From: Shimia aestuarii
GTDB lineage: Bacteria > Pseudomonadota > Alphaproteobacteria > Rhodobacterales > Rhodobacteraceae
Direction: 5' to 3'
Assembly: GCF_900114635.1 (NCBI RefSeq)
Contig: NZ_FOTQ01000004.1
Coordinates: 246,887-310,886 of the forward strand
DNA length: 64,000 nucleotides
A program made the position numbers and the translations under genes. Positions 35,976 through 44,732 of this stretch are shown here, one piece after another. The notes beneath the pieces were generated by a model. That model saw only the letters and a program-made list of their open reading frames with translations, was not told the DNA's origin and did not search any database. Numbering within the stretch: position 1 is the first letter of the stretch; the number at the start of each line of letters is the position of its first letter.

Positions 35976-36004
35976 GCGTCAAGGGATACCGTTGCCCTTG
36001 ACGC
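35976..36004. promoter_or_regulatory. Palindrome carrying two divergent TTGACG boxes (tRNA / purM)
   Basis: GCGTCAAGGG and CCCTTGACGC are a perfect 10-bp inverted repeat with a 9-base spacer. Each arm contains TTGACG pointing outwards: minus strand 35977-35982 toward the tRNA, plus strand 35998-36003 toward purM, both matching a sigma-70 -35 box. The -10 boxes are less clear (TAGCAA on the tRNA side). A divergent promoter pair is the simplest reading. Confidence 0.4.
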
Positions 36005-36048
36005 CGGGATGGTCTAGTGCCTCACGCAAGCGAAAAATGGAGTAGGCC

Positions 36049-37095
36049 ATGAGCGACGGCAAGAACGGCATTACCTATGCGGATGCAGGTGTGGACATTG
36101 ATGCGGGCAATGCGTTGGTGGAGCGGATCAAGCCTGCCGCAAAGCGGACCACGCGCAGCGGCGTCATGGCGGGTCTTGGTGGTTTCGGGGCCCTGTTCGA
36201 TCTCAAGGACGCGGGCTATGTCGACCCGATCCTTGTTGCCGCGACTGACGGCGTTGGTACCAAGCTGCGTATTGCGATTGATACCGGCAATGTGGATGGC
36301 GTGGGCATCGACCTTGTCGCGATGTGCGTGAATGACCTCGTGTGTCAAGGCGCCGAACCTCTGTTTTTCCTGGACTATTTTGCGACCGGAAAACTCGAAA
36401 CTGAGCAGGCGGCACGGATCGTCGAAGGGATTGCCGAGGGTTGTTTCCAATCTGGATGCGCGCTGATCGGTGGCGAAACCGCCGAAATGCCGGGCATGTA
36501 CGAAGCCGGAGATTTCGACCTTGCGGGGTTTGCCGTCGGCGCGATGGAACGCGGTGCGGACTTGCCCGATGGCGTGGTCGAGGGCGATGTGCTGCTTGGG
36601 CTGGCGTCCAACGGTGTGCATTCGAACGGCTATTCTCTGGTTCGCAAGCTTGTTGAACTCTCAGGCCTTGGTTGGGGCGATGATTGTCCGTGGGCCGAGG
36701 GAACGCTTGGTGCGGCTTTGCTGGCACCGACCCGGCTTTATGTGAAGCAGGCGCTGGCGGCAGTGCGGGCAGGGGGCGTGCATGCGCTGGCCCATATCAC
36801 GGGTGGTGGCTTGACCGAGAACCTGCCGCGCGTTCTGCCGGAAGATCTGGGTGCGGATGTGGATCTGGATGCCTGGGACCTGCCTGACGTCTTCAAATGG
36901 CTGGCCAAAACCGGCGGCATGGAAGAGGCGGAAATGCTCAAGACCTTCAATTGCGGCGTCGGCATGATCCTGTCGGTGGACGCGGCGCGGGCCGACGCGC
37001 TTCAAGCATTACTGCGTGATGAAGGCGAATCCGTTTACCGGCTCGGTCACGTGACCAAAGGGGCAGGGATGCGTTATTCGGGCAAGCTCCTGTGA
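36049..37095 (+). CDS. purM: Phosphoribosylformylglycinamidine cyclo-ligase (AIR synthetase)
   Basis: A 348-aa enzyme of the fifth step of purine synthesis, ATP-dependent closure of FGAM to [25 protein letters not shown] opens the protein. [34 protein letters not shown] and [11 protein letters not shown] are PurM signatures, as is [15 protein letters not shown]. An ATGGAGTAGGCC leader precedes the ATG. The last codons overlap purN, an arrangement widespread in proteobacteria. Confidence 0.97.
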   Translation: MSDGKNGITYADAGVDIDAGNALVERIKPAAKRTTRSGVMAGLGGFGALFDLKDAGYVDPILVAATDGVGTKLRIAIDTGNVDGVGIDLVAMCVNDLVCQGAEPLFFLDYFATGKLETEQAARIVEGIAEGCFQSGCALIGGETAEMPGMYEAGDFDLAGFAVGAMERGADLPDGVVEGDVLLGLASNGVHSNGYSLVRKLVELSGLGWGDDCPWAEGTLGAALLAPTRLYVKQALAAVRAGGVHALAHITGGGLTENLPRVLPEDLGADVDLDAWDLPDVFKWLAKTGGMEEAEMLKTFNCGVGMILSVDAARADALQALLRDEGESVYRLGHVTKGAGMRYSGKLL

Positions 37096-37685
37096 AGAAA
37101 CGCGTTGCCATTTTCATTTCCGGAGGCGGATCGAACATGGTGCGCCTTTTGGAGGACATGGCCGCAGCGGACCACCCGGCGGAACCCGTATTGGTTTTGG
37201 CCAATGACGCGGAGGCTGGCGGGCTGAAAAAAGCCGCGGGCATGGGCGTGCAAACCGCTGTGGTGGATCACCGTCCCTTCAAAGGGGATCGGCCAGCCTT
37301 TGAGCAGGCCCTTCAGGCTGAACTCGACAAGGTGCGCCCGGATATCCTGTGTCTGGCGGGGTTCATGCGGGTTCTGACCGAAGGATTCGTTGCCCCTTGG
37401 GAAGGGCGTATGCTCAATATCCACCCGTCGCTTCTTCCCAAGTACAAGGGCCTGCATACCCATGCCCGCGCCTTGGAAGCTGGGGATGCAGAGCACGGTT
37501 GTACTGTGCATCTTGTTACTCCTGCGTTGGACGACGGGCCGATCCTTGGGCAAGCGAAGGTCGCGATCCAAGCGGACGATACACCTGACACGCTTGCGTC
37601 GCGCGTTCTGACCATGGAGCACAAACTGTATCCAGCCGTCTTGCGTCGGTTTGCCGAAGGTGACAGGACACCGGTATTCCTGTGA
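37092..37685 (+). CDS. purN: Phosphoribosylglycinamide formyltransferase
   Basis: A 197-aa folate-dependent transformylase of the third purine step. [14 protein letters not shown] forms the nucleotide loop, and the active-site segment [23 protein letters not shown] has the essential Asn-His pair, followed by [16 protein letters not shown] with the catalytic Asp. The start is GTG at 37092, overlapping the purM stop (GTGA), so the two proteins are translationally coupled. Confidence 0.97.
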   Translation: MKKRVAIFISGGGSNMVRLLEDMAAADHPAEPVLVLANDAEAGGLKKAAGMGVQTAVVDHRPFKGDRPAFEQALQAELDKVRPDILCLAGFMRVLTEGFVAPWEGRMLNIHPSLLPKYKGLHTHARALEAGDAEHGCTVHLVTPALDDGPILGQAKVAIQADDTPDTLASRVLTMEHKLYPAVLRRFAEGDRTPVFL

Positions 37686-37773
37686 GCCGGGCAAATTTGC
37701 ATTTCCCACGCTTTGTGCGTAGAGCTTGGTGAGCACGCAAGGCACGCACAGAAACGAAGAAGAACTGCCGCAT

Positions 37774-38931
37774 ATGAAAACCCTGACAAGCACGGAAGAA
37801 CTCGCGCAATTCTGCCAGATGGCGCGCGGGTATCCCTATGTGACCATTGACACCGAGTTCCTGCGCGAGCGGACCTATTATTCCAAACTGTGCCTGATCC
37901 AATTGGCGGTGCCCGAAGAGGGGGACGACAGCGCTGTTCTGGTTGACCCACTGGTCGGCGATATGTCGCTTGAGCCGTTATACGATCTGTTTCGTGACAC
38001 CTCTGTGGTCAAGGTGTTCCACGCCGCACGGCAGGATCTGGAGATCTTTTTTGTTGAAGCCGGTGTGTTCCCCAATCCCCTGTTTGACACGCAGGTTGCG
38101 GCGATGGTCTGTGGCTTTGGAGAGCAGGCCGGGTATGAAACGCTTGTCCGGAAGATCGCCAAGCAAGGCGTTGATAAAACAAGCCGTTTCACGGATTGGT
38201 CGCGGCGTCCTCTGACCGAGGCGCAAAAGAAATACGCGTTGGCCGATGTGACTCATCTGCGCAAGATCTACGAGTTTCTTGCCGCCAAACTCGAAGAGAC
38301 CGGGCGCAGCCATTGGGTTGAAGAAGAACTGGCCATCCTTACCAACCCCGAGACCTATGTCATCAAACCTTCCGAAGCATGGCGGCGTGTGAAAACCCGC
38401 ACGACGTCTCCCAAGTTTCTGAGCATTGTCAGAGAGTTGGCGCGGTTCCGTGAAGGCTATGCCCAGAGCCGCAACGTGCCACGCAACCGGGTGTTCAAGG
38501 ACGACGCGCTGGTTGAGTTGGCCTCGACCAAGCCGGGCAACATGAATGATCTCGGGCGGTCTCGCCTGTTGCTGCGCGAAGCGCGCAAGGGGGAGATTGC
38601 CGAAGGCATCCTCAGTGCAATCCAGGTCGGACTGGAATGCCCGCCGGAAGACATGCCAAAGGTGGAAGCCAAGAATGACCGGCAGCAGGTCAATCCCGCG
38701 TTGGCGGACCTTCTCCGCGTTCTTTTGAAGGCCAAGACGGAGAGTTCGGGCGTGGCGCCTAAACTGATTGCGACGGCTTCGGAGCTTGATGCGCTGGCCT
38801 CTGGCGAACGTGACGTTGCGGCGCTGCAGGGGTGGCGAAAAGAAGTGTTCGGCGAGGACGCCCTACGCCTGTGCGACGGTCAGGTCGCGCTGGCGGCCAA
38901 AGGTGGTTCCGTCAGGATCATCAAGCTCTGA
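37774..38931 (+). CDS. rnd: Ribonuclease D
   Basis: A 385-aa 3'-5' exoribonuclease involved in tRNA 3' maturation. The DEDDy exonuclease residues are visible: Asp/Glu in VTIDTEFLRERTYY, Asp in VFHAARQDLEIFF, and Tyr/Asp in KKYALADVTHLRKIY. The HRDC-type C-terminal helical region follows (about 205-290). The ATG at 37774 fits the family N-terminus; the longer frame begins at TTG. It is separated from purN by 88 bp. Confidence 0.94.
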   Translation: MKTLTSTEELAQFCQMARGYPYVTIDTEFLRERTYYSKLCLIQLAVPEEGDDSAVLVDPLVGDMSLEPLYDLFRDTSVVKVFHAARQDLEIFFVEAGVFPNPLFDTQVAAMVCGFGEQAGYETLVRKIAKQGVDKTSRFTDWSRRPLTEAQKKYALADVTHLRKIYEFLAAKLEETGRSHWVEEELAILTNPETYVIKPSEAWRRVKTRTTSPKFLSIVRELARFREGYAQSRNVPRNRVFKDDALVELASTKPGNMNDLGRSRLLLREARKGEIAEGILSAIQVGLECPPEDMPKVEAKNDRQQVNPALADLLRVLLKAKTESSGVAPKLIATASELDALASGERDVAALQGWRKEVFGEDALRLCDGQVALAAKGGSVRIIKL

Positions 38932-38949
38932 TAAACCGCGAAATACCGG

Positions 38950-38989
38950 GGTCGGCATCACGTCGGTAAAACGTCGGTATTGCGTCGGT
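38950..38989 (+). repeat. Four 11-bp-spaced (C/G)GTCGG repeats downstream of rnd
   Basis: CGTCGGT occurs at 38961, 38972 and 38983, with a degenerate GGTCGG at 38950, an exact 11-bp period. It lies entirely in the 62-bp gap between the convergent rnd and lipoprotein genes. One-turn phasing suggests a protein-binding array or a slipped short duplication; no function is evident. Confidence 0.6.
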
Positions 38990-38993
38990 GGCT

Positions 38994-39494
38994 TTAGCGG
39001 CGCCGGGCCTGACGCGCATTTTGCTGGCCTGCGACGCGAATGGTGTGCACGCCTTGGAGCTGCTGCGTGGTCACGACATGTCCGACAGTCACTTCACGCG
39101 ACCGTTCCGGGCCGCCATAGGGGGCTTCGGACGGGTGAACGCCCAAAAGGTCGTAGGTCAGCACGCCGTTTTCTGGAACGCCGCCATTGCGCGGTTTGAG
39201 TTTCACCGCGAAGACGCCGTGTACGCGAGGTACACCGACGGCTGTGACCAGGGCGCCTTCGGGCACCTTCTGAACAGTTACTGATTTGACGGTCTGGATT
39301 GGGATGCCGCTATAAACCGCAACAGGACGCTTGGCGAAGACGCCGGTGTCCTCCTGACCCGGCAAGAGCGGGTTCGCCGTTCCTTCGGGGGCCGGTTCGT
39401 CTGCTCCGAACCAGTTGACCGGATTCCAGCGGGACTGACAGGCCGTCAGAGCCAGTGTGGAGATCAGCAGAAGGGACAGGACAATACGCATCAA
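38994..39494 (-). CDS. Putative lipoprotein of unknown function
   Basis: A 166-aa protein with a lipoprotein signal: MMRIVLSLLLISTLALTAC, lipobox LTAC with the acylated Cys at 19. The mature part has a low-complexity Pro/Glu segment (ADEPAPEGTANPLLPGQED) and then a beta-rich domain (VYSGIPIQTVKSVTVQKVPEG, ALVTAVGVPRVHGVFAVKL). It ends with a basic tail, NARQARRR. I do not recognise the domain. A second ATG immediately follows the first and is an equally good start. Confidence 0.75.
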   Translation of the reverse strand: MMRIVLSLLLISTLALTACQSRWNPVNWFGADEPAPEGTANPLLPGQEDTGVFAKRPVAVYSGIPIQTVKSVTVQKVPEGALVTAVGVPRVHGVFAVKLKPRNGGVPENGVLTYDLLGVHPSEAPYGGPERSREVTVGHVVTTQQLQGVHTIRVAGQQNARQARRR

Positions 39495-39616
39495 TCAGGC
39501 CTCTTTCGTTGCTTCAATGGGTTAGCGCATCGGGACCATCTTGAAAAGCGTCAATGGCAGGTCTGGACCTTTTGCGCAGTCCAACTTAGGTGATGGGTAA
39601 GTGAAGGAGGCCGGGC

Positions 39617-40024
39617 ATGGCAACGGAAGCATTCGAAGAGATTGTCGAGGATTTCGATTTCATCGAGGAGTGGGAAGACCGCTATCGTTATGTCATCGAG
39701 CAGGGCAAGGAGATGCAACCGTTGGACGACGCGCTGAAGGTGCCCGCCACCAAGGTTGATGGCTGTGCCAGCCAAGTGTGGTTGCATCCCCGTATCGAGG
39801 GGGGCGTATTCCAGTTTGACGGCGACAGTGACGCGATGATCGTGCGGGGGCTGATCGCGCTGCTGCGCAAACTTTACAACGGGCTGACGCTTGCCGAGGT
39901 TCTGGACGTGGATGCCCGTGCCGAGATGGCGCGACTGGGGTTGAACGAACACTTGTCGTCACAGCGCTCGAACGGGTTGCGCGCCATGATCGAGCGGATT
40001 CGCTCGGTTGCGGCGTTGGGATGA
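39617..40024 (+). CDS. sufE: SufE family cysteine-desulfurase partner
   Basis: A 135-aa protein of the SufE/CsdE family. It accepts persulfide sulfur from a SufS-type desulfurase on a conserved Cys, here Cys50 in VPATKVDGCASQVWL, for Fe-S cluster assembly. FDFIEEWEDRYRYVIEQGK and GLIALLRKLYNGLTLAEV fit the family. It is not next to a suf operon, which is common in Rhodobacterales. AAGGAGG precedes the ATG. Confidence 0.94.
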   Translation: MATEAFEEIVEDFDFIEEWEDRYRYVIEQGKEMQPLDDALKVPATKVDGCASQVWLHPRIEGGVFQFDGDSDAMIVRGLIALLRKLYNGLTLAEVLDVDARAEMARLGLNEHLSSQRSNGLRAMIERIRSVAALG

Positions 40025-40077
40025 TATCCGCCTTCGGCGGATGCCTGCGGCGCGAGTATTTTTTGGCAAAATGAAGA

Positions 40078-40299
40078 TCAGGTTTTGGCGCGATAATGTG
40101 CCAGAACATAGAGCCGGATAGCGGTGGCCAGCCCGGTATCAAGGTCACGTCTCGCATCAATTTCGGCTGCTAGGGCGTTGATTGGTAGATCTTTTTCTTC
40201 TGCGATGTCGCGAAAGGCGCGCCAGAAGTCATCTTCGAGAGACACGCTGGTACGATGGCCTTTGAGGGTCAGAGAGCGTTTGACGGGCCGGGCGCTCAT
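40078..40299 (-). CDS. Ribbon-helix-helix domain protein (RHH_4-like)
   Basis: A 73-aa protein: KRSLTLKGHRTSVSLEDDFWRAFRDIAEEKDLPINALAAEID, a ribbon-helix-helix domain seen widely in alphaproteobacteria. The basic beta-strand (GHRTSVSLE) and following helix would contact DNA. It overlaps the upstream DUF4169 gene by four bases and is last in the fumC operon. The target is unknown; autoregulation is possible but not shown. Confidence 0.85.
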   Translation of the reverse strand: MSARPVKRSLTLKGHRTSVSLEDDFWRAFRDIAEEKDLPINALAAEIDARRDLDTGLATAIRLYVLAHYRAKT

Positions 40300-40475
40300 G
40301 GATCGTCCCGCTTGTGGCCGTCAATATGGCGCGAGGCCTTTTCAGCTTCGGCCTTGTCGCGCTGTTTTTCAACCTTTGTGCGGCCAAACTTGATCGCGTT
40401 CTGATCGGCGCGCGCCTTTTTGTCGGCGCGCGCTTTTTGTTTTCGAAACCGGTTCAGGTTGACCGGCTCTGACAT
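40296..40475 (-). CDS. DUF4169 family small basic protein
   Basis: A 59-aa gene: [20 protein letters not shown]... FGRTKVEKQRDKAEAEKASRHIDGHKRDDP. The VNLNRFRK start, NAIKFGR middle and HIDGHKRD end are the DUF4169 pattern. It is very rich in Lys/Arg/Ala, probably helical and perhaps nucleic-acid or ribosome bound. Its start shares one base with the fumC stop (TGATG) and its stop overlaps the RHH gene start (ATGA), so all three are coupled. Confidence 0.88.
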   Translation of the reverse strand: MSEPVNLNRFRKQKARADKKARADQNAIKFGRTKVEKQRDKAEAEKASRHIDGHKRDDP

Positions 40476-41869
40476 CAGTCCTTGGGCCCGATCATCTGAT
40501 CGGGGCGTACGACCTTGTCAAAGGTTTCAGCATCCACAAAGCCCAGAGCGATGGCCTCTTCCTTGAGAGTTGTGCCGTTCTTGTGGGCTGTTTTGGCAAC
40601 CTTGGTGGCGTTGTCATAGCCGATGGTGGGAGCCAGAGCCGTGACCAGCATCAGCGATTCCTTCATCAGCTTGTCGATGCGCGGTTCGTTGGCCTGAATG
40701 CCCAGCAACATGCGTTCGGTGAAGCTGTCGGCGACGTCGCCGAGAAGCTGGATCGACTGCAGCAAGTTGTAGGACATCATCGGGTTGTAGACGTTGAGCT
40801 CGAAGTGACCTTGAGAACCCGCAAAGGTCATGGCGGCGTTGTTGCCCATGACATGCGCGGCGACCTGGGTCATGGCTTCGGCCTGGGTCGGGTTGACCTT
40901 GCCCGGCATGATCGAGGAGCCGGGTTCGTTTTCCGGCAGGATCAGTTCGCCAAGCCCCGAACGCGGGCCGGAGCCGAGGAAGCGAATGTCGTTGGCGATC
41001 TTGTACATGGCGCCTGCAACGGTCGCGAGGGCGCCAGACATGAAGACCATGGCGTCATGGGCGGCCAGAGCTTCGAACTTGTTGGGGGCGGTGACAAAGG
41101 GCAGACCGGTGATCTCGGCCATGTTGGCCGCCACGGTTTCGCCCCAGCCTTTCTGGGTGTTGAGGCCGGTTCCGACCGCGGTTCCGCCTTGGGCAAGTTC
41201 GTAGATGCCGGGCAGGGCGGCTTCGACGCGGGCGATGCCCTGACGGATCTGGTGGGCATAACCCGAGAATTCCTGCCCCAGCGTGAGCGGGGTGGCATCC
41301 TGGGTGTGGGTCCGGCCTATCTTGATGATGTCCTTGAACTCTTCCGACTTCTGCTCGAGCCCTTTGGCCAGCTTGGTCAGGCCGGGCATCAGCACGTCGC
41401 GCACGGACATCGCGGTGGCGATGTGCATGGCGGTGGGGAACGTGTCGTTGGAGGACTGGCCCATGTTGCAGTGATCGTTGGGGTGGACCGGATCCTTGGA
41501 GCCGATCTCGCCGCCGAGGATTTCGATGGCGCGGTTGGCGATCACCTCGTTGGAGTTCATGTTCGACTGGGTGCCGGACCCGGTCTGCCAGACGACCAGC
41601 GGGAAGTTGTCGTCAAACTTGCCCGCGACCACTTCGGAGGCGGCCTGAATGATGGCGTCTGCGAGCGTGGCGTCGAGTTTGCCCGAGGCCTTGTTGGCCA
41701 TGGCGCAGGCCTGTTTGATCACACCCAGCGCGCGCACGATGGCGACGGGCTGTTTTTCCCAGCCGATGGGAAAGTTCATGATGGACCGCTGGGTCTGGGC
41801 ACCCCAGTATTTGTCTGCGGGGACTTCCAGCGGGCCGAAGCTGTCGGTTTCAGTGCGGGTTTGAGCCAT
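40475..41869 (-). CDS. fumC: Class II fumarate hydratase
   Basis: A 464-aa TCA-cycle enzyme interconverting fumarate and L-malate, iron-independent. The signature loop [16 protein letters not shown] and the family segments [31 protein letters not shown] and [16 protein letters not shown] are intact. The start [12 protein letters not shown] at 41869 is preceded by GGAGGT seven bases upstream and is preferred to an 11-codon longer frame. It leads a fumC-DUF4169-RHH operon. Confidence 0.97.
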   Translation of the reverse strand: MAQTRTETDSFGPLEVPADKYWGAQTQRSIMNFPIGWEKQPVAIVRALGVIKQACAMANKASGKLDATLADAIIQAASEVVAGKFDDNFPLVVWQTGSGTQSNMNSNEVIANRAIEILGGEIGSKDPVHPNDHCNMGQSSNDTFPTAMHIATAMSVRDVLMPGLTKLAKGLEQKSEEFKDIIKIGRTHTQDATPLTLGQEFSGYAHQIRQGIARVEAALPGIYELAQGGTAVGTGLNTQKGWGETVAANMAEITGLPFVTAPNKFEALAAHDAMVFMSGALATVAGAMYKIANDIRFLGSGPRSGLGELILPENEPGSSIMPGKVNPTQAEAMTQVAAHVMGNNAAMTFAGSQGHFELNVYNPMMSYNLLQSIQLLGDVADSFTERMLLGIQANEPRIDKLMKESLMLVTALAPTIGYDNATKVAKTAHKNGTTLKEEAIALGFVDAETFDKVVRPDQMIGPKD

Positions 41870-41981
41870 TGTGACCTCCGGTAAAACAGTTGCGTTTGTC
41901 ATACCGGACGGGGCGTAAAGTGCAATACTGTATACCGTGGGATACCGCTAACAGGCGGATGCAAATCGTCGCGGGCGGATG

Positions 41982-42452
41982 CTATTTGCGGAAGCTGTCC
42001 AGGCTGACAACGTCGGCTTCCTTGCGAGGGGAGTCTTCTTCGTCCGCCTCGAGGTCTTTTTCCTCGAGCAGGTCGTCGAGATCGTCGTCCTCATCGTCTT
42101 CCTGCGTTTCGAAGCGCAGACCGAATTCGACCGAGGGGTCCACGAATGTCTTGATCGCGTCATAGGGAATGTACAGCGGCTCCGGTGAATCCCCGAAGTT
42201 CAGCGTGACCCCGAATCCCTCGTCTCCAACCTCGAGATTGTCGTACCAGTGCTGCATGACCACGGTCATTTCACCCGGGTAGCGGTCTGACAACCAATCC
42301 GCGATTTCTACATCAGGGTGTTGCGTGTCGAAGGTGATGAAAAAGTGGTGCTCACCGGGAAGACCGTTTTTCTGCACATCGCTCAGCACTTCCTGAATCA
42401 GGCTGCGCATGGCGCGGTGCATGAGGTTTCCATAGTCGATGCTTCGGGACAT
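41982..42452 (-). CDS. sspB: SspB family ClpXP adaptor
   Basis: A 156-aa alpha-type SspB. It binds ssrA-tagged proteins and delivers them to ClpXP. The folded substrate-binding domain is at about 1-115 (MSRSIDYGNLMHRAMRSLIQEVL, HHFFITFDTQHPDV, GVTLNFGDSPEPLYIPYDAI). A very acidic linker follows (EDDEDDDLDDLLEEKDLEADEE) and a short tail ending VVSLDSFRK, the likely ClpX-binding peptide. The tmRNA gene that makes its tag is encoded 2 kb away. The start at 42452 is chosen from the family N-terminus. Confidence 0.93.
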   Translation of the reverse strand: MSRSIDYGNLMHRAMRSLIQEVLSDVQKNGLPGEHHFFITFDTQHPDVEIADWLSDRYPGEMTVVMQHWYDNLEVGDEGFGVTLNFGDSPEPLYIPYDAIKTFVDPSVEFGLRFETQEDDEDDDLDDLLEEKDLEADEEDSPRKEADVVSLDSFRK

Positions 42453-42533
42453 GGCGGCTTTCTCGATAAGGGCTGCATTTACAATAGAAGATTCGTCGGG
42501 AAACAAAAGATGAGGGCGGGCAAATTTTTGCTC

Positions 42534-43778
42534 TCAGAGGAGGTTGGGAACGAGCCCTGCGAAAGCGCAGAGCGCAAGCACCGCGAGAAGGGGAAGTCGC
42601 AAGGCAAACAGCATCAAGCAGGCGAGGCCAACGAGGGCCGCCATGAAGGGGGAAAAGCTGGATAGGTTGGGTAGGGGCACCGGATGCGGCGTGACTGTTT
42701 TGAAGAGGAGGTTCAGCGTGAACCACAGACTCAGATTGATGATGACGCCGGTCACCGCGGCGGAAATGAAATGCAGCCCGGCGGATAGGCGCGGATTGGC
42801 GAGAATGCGGCTTACATGTGGAGCACCGGCGAATATCCACAGAAAACAAGGGGTAAATGTGCACCATAGAGCCGTGATGCCAGCAAGCGCAGCGAGGGTT
42901 GCGCCGCCCTGATGATGTCCGGCGAGAGTGGCTACGAATTGCGTGACGAGGATCAGCGGGCCGGGGGTTGTCTCTGCAAGCCCAAGCGCGTCGATCATTT
43001 CCCCGGTGCTGATCCAGCCATGATCCTGAACGACGGCTTGCACCATATAGGCCAGTACTGCGTAGGCGCCGCCAAATGTCACAACCGCCAGCTTGGAGAA
43101 AAATACCGCCACGTCCCAAAGGAATGTCGCATTGACGAGGTGGAGAAAGCCAATCGGGGCCAGCCAGAGCGTGCCCCAGATCAAGATGGTTCGGAAGGTC
43201 CTGGAAACCGGGGCGCGCGCGGGTGATAAGGCTGGGGTCTGTTGTTCGGTGGCGCGCGCCATTCCGATAAGCGCAGCGGCCGCAATCACGGCCGGAAAAG
43301 GAAGCCATCCGGCATAAAGGCAGATGAAGCTGGCAAGTGCCATGCCCCATTCCTGGGGGCCGGTAAGAACCTTTCGGGAGAGACGAACCAAGGCTTGCAG
43401 GATGATGGCGACAACCGCCGCCTTGACGCCCAAAAACGCGGCCTGAACCAACGGCACATTTCCGAAAGTGATGTAGAGCGCGGCAAGGGCAGCGATGACC
43501 AACGCGCCGGGCAGAACAAAAAGCAGACCCGCGAGCAGACCACCCGCCGTGCCGCGGATCTTCCAACCACAGAACGTGGCGAGTTGCATGGCTTCGGGGC
43601 CGGGAAGCAACATGCAGAAGGAGAGGGCGCCCAGAAAATCTTTTTCGGAAAGCCAGCCTGTCCGATCCACCAGTTCACGGTGCATCAGGCTGATCTGGGC
43701 CGCAGGACCACCAAATGACAGGAGCCCAATCCGCCCGAACACGGAAAACAGGTGAGAAAGGTCAGTGGTGCGCGCCAT
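42534..43778 (-). CDS. chrA: Chromate transporter ChrA (two-domain form)
   Basis: A 414-aa membrane protein of the CHR superfamily, which exports chromate. Both halves carry the family motif: FGRIGLLSFGGPAAQISLMH in the first and FSKLAVVTFGGAYAVLAYM in the second, each followed by LPGPEAMQLATFCG- or TTPGPLILVTQFVA-type segments. About ten to twelve hydrophobic helices are present. No chrB regulator is adjacent. Chromate specificity is inferred from family only. Confidence 0.92.
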   Translation of the reverse strand: MARTTDLSHLFSVFGRIGLLSFGGPAAQISLMHRELVDRTGWLSEKDFLGALSFCMLLPGPEAMQLATFCGWKIRGTAGGLLAGLLFVLPGALVIAALAALYITFGNVPLVQAAFLGVKAAVVAIILQALVRLSRKVLTGPQEWGMALASFICLYAGWLPFPAVIAAAALIGMARATEQQTPALSPARAPVSRTFRTILIWGTLWLAPIGFLHLVNATFLWDVAVFFSKLAVVTFGGAYAVLAYMVQAVVQDHGWISTGEMIDALGLAETTPGPLILVTQFVATLAGHHQGGATLAALAGITALWCTFTPCFLWIFAGAPHVSRILANPRLSAGLHFISAAVTGVIINLSLWFTLNLLFKTVTPHPVPLPNLSSFSPFMAALVGLACLMLFALRLPLLAVLALCAFAGLVPNLL

Positions 43779-43826
43779 GCTGTTTTGGCACCACGATGCG
43801 GTGCAAAAAGCAAGGCGATTCGGACT

Positions 43827-44252
43827 TTATCCGATCCGTTGACCCGTCAGGCAGAGCGCCATCGACTGTTCCGGCAGCAGCCCCATTTGCTCAAAGAAGC
43901 TCATGAAGTCGAAGCTGTTGTAGGTTTCCACCATCTTGTCGCCCTCGAACCGGGCGAAAAGCTGTCCCGAACCGATTACGGGCTGACCATTGGCGGGGTT
44001 GGTCACGCGCATCGAATACAAGGCCGAAGCCCAGTCGCCGTCTTCCATGACCTTGTCGAGGGATACCTTGGGATCTTCGACCATATCGAGGAACATCGGG
44101 ACAAGTTCGCGAAAATCATCCGGACCCACCTGCAAGTCGGGCAACAACCCCTGTGCCTGTGTGTCCGGGCTGAATAACTCGTCAATGGCATCGAGGTCGG
44201 CGTCGATCCAGACGCGCTGATACCATTCCTGTAAGATGTCACGCTTTTCCAT
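43827..44252 (-). CDS. SnoaL-like / NTF2-fold protein
   Basis: A 141-aa single-domain protein. ILQEWYQRVWIDADLDAIDELF, a central LVPMFLDMVEDPKVSLDKVMEDGDWASALYSMR and the C-terminal GDKMVETYNSFDFMSFFEQMGLLP are typical of the SnoaL polyketide-cyclase-like (ester cyclase) branch of the NTF2 fold. Such proteins bind small hydrophobic ligands; catalysis here is unknown. It lies just downstream of ssrA on the same strand, separate from it by about 80 bp. Confidence 0.82.
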   Translation of the reverse strand: MEKRDILQEWYQRVWIDADLDAIDELFSPDTQAQGLLPDLQVGPDDFRELVPMFLDMVEDPKVSLDKVMEDGDWASALYSMRVTNPANGQPVIGSGQLFARFEGDKMVETYNSFDFMSFFEQMGLLPEQSMALCLTGQRIG

Positions 44253-44329
44253 GAGAAATACCTGCCTAGCTGCGGAATGTCTGACACAGGCATAACGCGA
44301 AAGAATGATCGACAGGTTAACGGGAGAAA

Positions 44330-44640
44330 GTGCAGGCTTCTGTTGCCAGGTGCCTGCGAACCCCGCCTGACGCTGCTAGGCATCAGGACTTAAGTTTCGG
44401 TCTTGTTACTGCTTACGCAGCAACTGCAACCGGAGCACGATTGTCATTTGCAATTGTACAAGTTTCGCCGATAACGGTGGCAGACAGCCGAGACAAAGCT
44501 AACCCCTTTAGACGTTCGTCGATCCTGTTTCGGCCCCATGACCCCCAAATGAAGGGTTTTGGTGGAGCCGCCGGGTACCGCCCCCGGGTCCGATCCGCTT
44601 ATTACGAGCGCGTTTATGTCCATAGTTCCCGAGGGAACGT
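44330..44640 (-). ncRNA. ssrA: Two-piece (circularly permuted) tmRNA
   Basis: Transcribed on the minus strand with the acceptor piece first. The CCA end is at 44560-44562, followed by a 22-nt intervening segment, then the coding piece starting GGGGCCG (44537-44531). GGGGCCG and the CGGCTCC before CCA form a complete 7-bp acceptor stem across the break. The tag frame 44451-44413 reads ANDNRAPVAVAA then TAA, the alphaproteobacterial tag type. tmRNA rescues stalled ribosomes and marks products for ClpXP, with SspB as adaptor. Outer ends are estimated from the promoter and the last stem (about 44332), so they may be off by 10-20 bases. Confidence 0.93.
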
Positions 44641-44645
44641 CCAAG

Positions 44646-44673
44646 ATATAAGTCCCGATCCGTTCCGTTGCAA
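44646..44673 (-). promoter_or_regulatory. Sigma-70-type promoter of ssrA
   Basis: On the minus strand, TTGCAA (44673-44668) and TTATAT (44651-44646) are separated by 16 bases, which would start transcription near 44639. That is just before the GTTCCC at the 5' end of the tmRNA acceptor piece. Confidence 0.6.
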
Positions 44674-44732
44674 GCCGCAGATTTCGAGAAGCTCACCAAT
44701 GCCCCGACAAGATCAAATTTGAAATTGTTAAC

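Noticed and set aside
38950..38989. Considered as the start of a CRISPR array
   Set aside because: The repeat unit is 7 bp with 4-bp spacers; there are no 28-37-bp repeats with unique spacers anywhere in the window and no cas genes.
40583..41884. A 433-codon open frame on the plus strand opposite fumC
   Set aside because: It is the antisense shadow of a highly conserved gene; its protein is Gly/Val/Asp/His-repetitive and no family motif or ribosome-binding site is present.
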